This document shows positions 31,890 through 33,814 of a DNA stretch of 33,814 bases, one piece after another. The number at the start of each line of letters is the position of its first letter. Position 1 is the first letter of the stretch. The position numbers were made by a program, and so were the translations under genes. Below the pieces are notes generated by a model. It did no database searches, was not told the DNA's origin, and was given only the letters and a program-made list of their open reading frames with translations. The stretch is from an uncultured Clostridium sp. (lineage in GTDB: Bacteria; Bacillota; Clostridia; Clostridiales; Clostridiaceae): positions 1-33,814 of the forward strand of contig CALBDU010000094.1 in NCBI GenBank assembly GCA_937927335.1, written 5' to 3'.

Positions 31890-31919
31890 ATTATACGATA
31901 CCCTTTTGAGCATCGTCAA
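31890..31919 (-). promoter_or_regulatory. Promoter of the LapA-like gene with a dyad in the spacer
   Basis: Minus-strand TTGACG (31919-31914) and TATAAT (31895-31890) are spaced 18 bases. CGATGC and GTATCG form an imperfect inverted repeat that spans the end of the -35 and the spacer. Confidence 0.6.
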
Positions 31920-31994
31920 TTATTACTTAGAATAATGTCTGTGCTCCCTGAAGCTGTTAATACCTATATGCTGTCATGTATTACTCCTTCCAAG

Positions 31995-32705
31995 CTATGA
32001 GCTTGAAATTTCCTTCATAAGGTATTGCATATTAGTATAGACTATTGCCGGGTTCACGGTATAAACAGCTATTCCGTCCTTTTCTTCGCTTACCTCACCT
32101 GTGAGAAGTTCCTTTTGGTCTATTATCAAGGTTATCCATCTGCTGCCAAGCTTTTTTTCCACATGCTCCTGACCCTTAAAGTGAAGCCTGCTTATTCCAT
32201 GAATCTTATCTTTACCATATAGCAGCACGTCCAGTTCTACTCCCCTGCTTACAGCATCTATAAATTCATTGTAAATAAACATGGCATCTTCATCCCAGAT
32301 TGTTATAAGCACACTTTTTTCAGCTTCCTTTATCATTCTTGCAGCCTTTTCCATTATAAAATAATAACCCTTTATATTCCAGACATAGTCTGGATTATCA
32401 TGTTTTTGAACCTCGGGAAAAATCTCCTCAAGACTTTTCATAGTGCTTTTAAATTCAGTTTCAGCTTTTTTAAGAAGCTCCTTCCAGGGCAGAGGAACAT
32501 ATTTTACCGGGTCACTGCCAAGGCTCAGTACTAAACCCCTGTTTTCCAGCCTTGTTATATTTTCATATACCTTTGCCTGGGGCACAGCTGAAACCTTGCT
32601 AATTTCATATCCTGTAGCAGGACTATGCTTTATAAGAGCAATATAAATCCTGGCTTCATAACTTGTAAACCCAATTTTTTGCATATTAAGCAGCAATTCT
32701 TCCAC
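31995..32705 (-). CDS. TrmB-family transcriptional regulator
   Basis: A regulator with an N-terminal winged helix (EELLLNMQKIGFTSYEARIY, then SPATGYEISKVSAVPQAKVYENITRLE) of the TrmB type. A C-terminal PLD-like effector domain contains ARMIKEAEKSVLITIWDEDAMFI. TrmB proteins usually sense sugars or related ligands. The likely start is GTG at 32705, behind GAGGTGATTTAT, giving 236 residues; an ATG at 32723 would add six residues but lacks an SD. Its promoter has a TTGACA-18-TAGAAT arrangement and an inverted repeat right downstream. It is divergent from the alpha/beta hydrolase, a possible target. The ligand is unknown. Confidence 0.9.
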   Translation of the reverse strand: MEELLLNMQKIGFTSYEARIYIALIKHSPATGYEISKVSAVPQAKVYENITRLENRGLVLSLGSDPVKYVPLPWKELLKKAETEFKSTMKSLEEIFPEVQKHDNPDYVWNIKGYYFIMEKAARMIKEAEKSVLITIWDEDAMFIYNEFIDAVSRGVELDVLLYGKDKIHGISRLHFKGQEHVEKKLGSRWITLIIDQKELLTGEVSEEKDGIAVYTVNPAIVYTNMQYLMKEISSS

Positions 32706-32727
32706 ATAAATCACCTCATTCACAGGT

Positions 32728-32748
32728 ATTACCTACCATAGTAGTAAT
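32728..32748. promoter_or_regulatory. Candidate operator near the TrmB-family start site
   Basis: ATTAC-C-TAC-CATA-GTAGTAAT: an 8-base inverted repeat (ATTACTAC/GTAGTAAT) with one bulged C, covering the expected +1 to +20 of the TrmB-family promoter. Likely autoregulatory; inferred only. Confidence 0.4.
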
Positions 32749-32755
32749 TAATGCT

Positions 32756-32785
32756 ATTCTAAATTATTCTAGTAGCTGTTGTCAA
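32756..32785 (-). promoter_or_regulatory. Promoter of the TrmB-family gene
   Basis: Minus-strand TTGACA (32785-32780, a consensus -35) and TAGAAT (32761-32756) are spaced 18 bases. The -35 overlaps TTGTCA (32779-32784) on the opposite strand. Confidence 0.65.
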
Positions 32786-32801
32786 CATGTTTTCCTTTAT
32801 A

Positions 32802-32810
32802 TGGTATAAT
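32802..32810 (+). promoter_or_regulatory. Extended -10 promoter of the alpha/beta hydrolase
   Basis: TGGTATAAT is an extended -10 about 30 bases before the ATG at 32840. TTGTCA (32779-32784) lies 20 bases upstream, longer than ideal. Confidence 0.45.
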
Positions 32811-32839
32811 GATTTTAATATATTTATGGAGGGATTCCC

Positions 32840-33763
32840 ATGAAAATGGAGCAGCAATCTTTTAGGGCAAAGGATAATACAATAATTAATTATTATAAAT
32901 GGAGTCCAAAGCTTGCCAATATAAAAGCAGCGGTTCAAATATCCCATGGCATGGCGGAAATTGCAGAAAGATACAGCGGACTTGCTGAAAATCTAACAAA
33001 TAGCGGGTATTTGGTTTATGGAAATGATCACAGAGGACATGGCAAAACTGCGGAATCAATAGATAAACTGGGAGTTGTTGCTGATAAAGAAGGTTTTTCC
33101 GTGCTGGTTGATGATATGTATGAATTTTCAAAAATAATAAAGCTGGAAAATAATATTCCCTTATTTGTTCTAGGACACAGCATGGGTTCATTTTTGGTTC
33201 AAAGATACATTCAGCTCCATGGGAAAGAAATTCAGGGAGCCTTGCTTTCCGGTACAAACGGAAAGCAAGGGCTGGTGCTTGATGTCGGGTTGCTGGCAGC
33301 TGGACTTGAAATATTATTTCGTGGAAGAAATGAAAAAAGCACTTTGATGAACAGCTTGTGCTTTGGCGGCTATAACAAGGCCTTTGAACCCGTGAGGACT
33401 CCTTTTGACTGGCTGAGCAGAGATAATGCTGAGGTTGATAAATATATTAGCAATAAATATTGCGGCAGTATTTTTCCTTCAGGCTTTTTTTATGACCTGT
33501 TTTCAGGACTTAAGCAGATAGAACAGAAAGAAAATATGGCCATGATTCCTAAAAACCTTCCCATATATATTTTTTCAGGTTCAGAAGATCCTGTGGGCAA
33601 GGCAGGTAAAGGAGTACTCCAGCTTATTGATGCATACAAGCATCTGGGACTTACAGATGTAACCTATAAGCTGTATCCTGGCGGGCGCCATGAAATGCTC
33701 CATGAAATTAATAGTGATGAAGTAACAAGGGATTTATTAATCTGGTTAAATTCAAAATGTTAG
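32840..33763 (+). CDS. Alpha/beta hydrolase, lysophospholipase/monoacylglycerol-lipase-like
   Basis: A 307-residue serine hydrolase. It has the oxyanion segment HGMAEIAERY (36-45), GNDHRGHGKT (61-70), the nucleophile elbow GHSMGS with S114, Asp250 in SGSEDPVG and His284 in YPGGRHEMLHE: a complete triad, of the monoacylglycerol-lipase-like (Hydrolase_4) type. No signal peptide, so it is probably cytosolic. The ATG at 32840 follows GGAGGGATTCCC. It is divergent from the TrmB-family regulator and may be controlled by it. The substrate is not known; nothing recognisable follows to the window end. Confidence 0.93.
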   Translation: MKMEQQSFRAKDNTIINYYKWSPKLANIKAAVQISHGMAEIAERYSGLAENLTNSGYLVYGNDHRGHGKTAESIDKLGVVADKEGFSVLVDDMYEFSKIIKLENNIPLFVLGHSMGSFLVQRYIQLHGKEIQGALLSGTNGKQGLVLDVGLLAAGLEILFRGRNEKSTLMNSLCFGGYNKAFEPVRTPFDWLSRDNAEVDKYISNKYCGSIFPSGFFYDLFSGLKQIEQKENMAMIPKNLPIYIFSGSEDPVGKAGKGVLQLIDAYKHLGLTDVTYKLYPGGRHEMLHEINSDEVTRDLLIWLNSKC

Positions 33764-33814
33764 ACCAGCTAATAAAAGTCAATAATTTTTGATGAAAATT
33801 TCTTGTACTATTTT

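Noticed and set aside
32886..33257. 123-codon minus-strand frame inside the hydrolase
   Set aside because: It lies antisense to the conserved catalytic elbow and has no independent SD or promoter.

Overview
The window is an AT-rich chromosomal segment from an anaerobic, endospore-forming Firmicute, most likely Clostridium sensu lato. The evidence is the gene order, the low-GC codon use, a pta-ackA acetate pathway, zinc-type L28 and L32 ribosomal proteins, frequent GTG/TTG starts behind strong Shine-Dalgarno (SD) sequences, and several sporulation genes (ylbJ, spoVM, spoIVA). Almost everything is housekeeping. It matches two conserved Bacillus/Clostridium blocks: the ylb block (rsmD, coaD, ylbJ, tmcAL, DUF177, rpmF) and the ylo block (yicC, remA, gmk, rpoZ, coaBC, priA, def, fmt, rsmB, rlmN, prpC, prkC, rsgA, rpe, thiN, spoVM, rpmB, asp23, fakA, recG, rsmD, plsX).

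Layout. 1-3307 (minus): pta, ackA, a DUF177 protein, rpmF, then the 5' end of plsX running off the left edge. 3449-5741 (plus): tmcAL and ylbJ. 5724-11058 (minus): asp23, fakA, recG, rsmD, a coaD relic and a coiled-coil protein. 11234-11425 (plus): rpmB. 11480-26499 (minus): a compact run of eighteen genes from yicC to spoVM. Two of these are very small: a 21-codon spoVM with a TTG start, and a 56-residue membrane protein just upstream of it. 26587-29291 (minus): a PLP aminotransferase and spoIVA. 29434-31516 (plus): a radical-SAM/HhH protein and its DUF4130 partner, behind a promoter with a LexA-type SOS box. 31513-33763: a LapA-like membrane protein, a TrmB-family regulator and a divergent alpha/beta hydrolase.

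How the genes work together. The long minus run joins nucleotide and CoA supply (gmk, coaBC), transcription (rpoZ), replication restart (priA), initiator-Met processing (fmt, def), rRNA/tRNA methylation (rsmB, rlmN), Ser/Thr kinase-phosphatase signalling (prkC, prpC), ribosome maturation (rsgA), pentose and thiamine metabolism (rpe, thiN) and spore-coat assembly (spoVM). SpoVM and SpoIVA, which cooperate at the forespore surface in Bacillus, are both present but about 16 kb apart.

The observations most worth a second look are: (1) the SOS-boxed promoter of the radical-SAM/DUF4130 pair; (2) the truncated, frameshifted coaD remnant between rsmD and the coiled-coil gene; (3) the tiny spoVM and its 56-aa membrane neighbour; (4) a 12-bp helix that could hide the DUF177 ribosome-binding site only in read-through transcripts; (5) dyads in the promoters of the TrmB-family and LapA-like genes. 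No IS element, prophage, CRISPR array, rRNA or tRNA was seen. No stretch over 300 bases lacks a gene.
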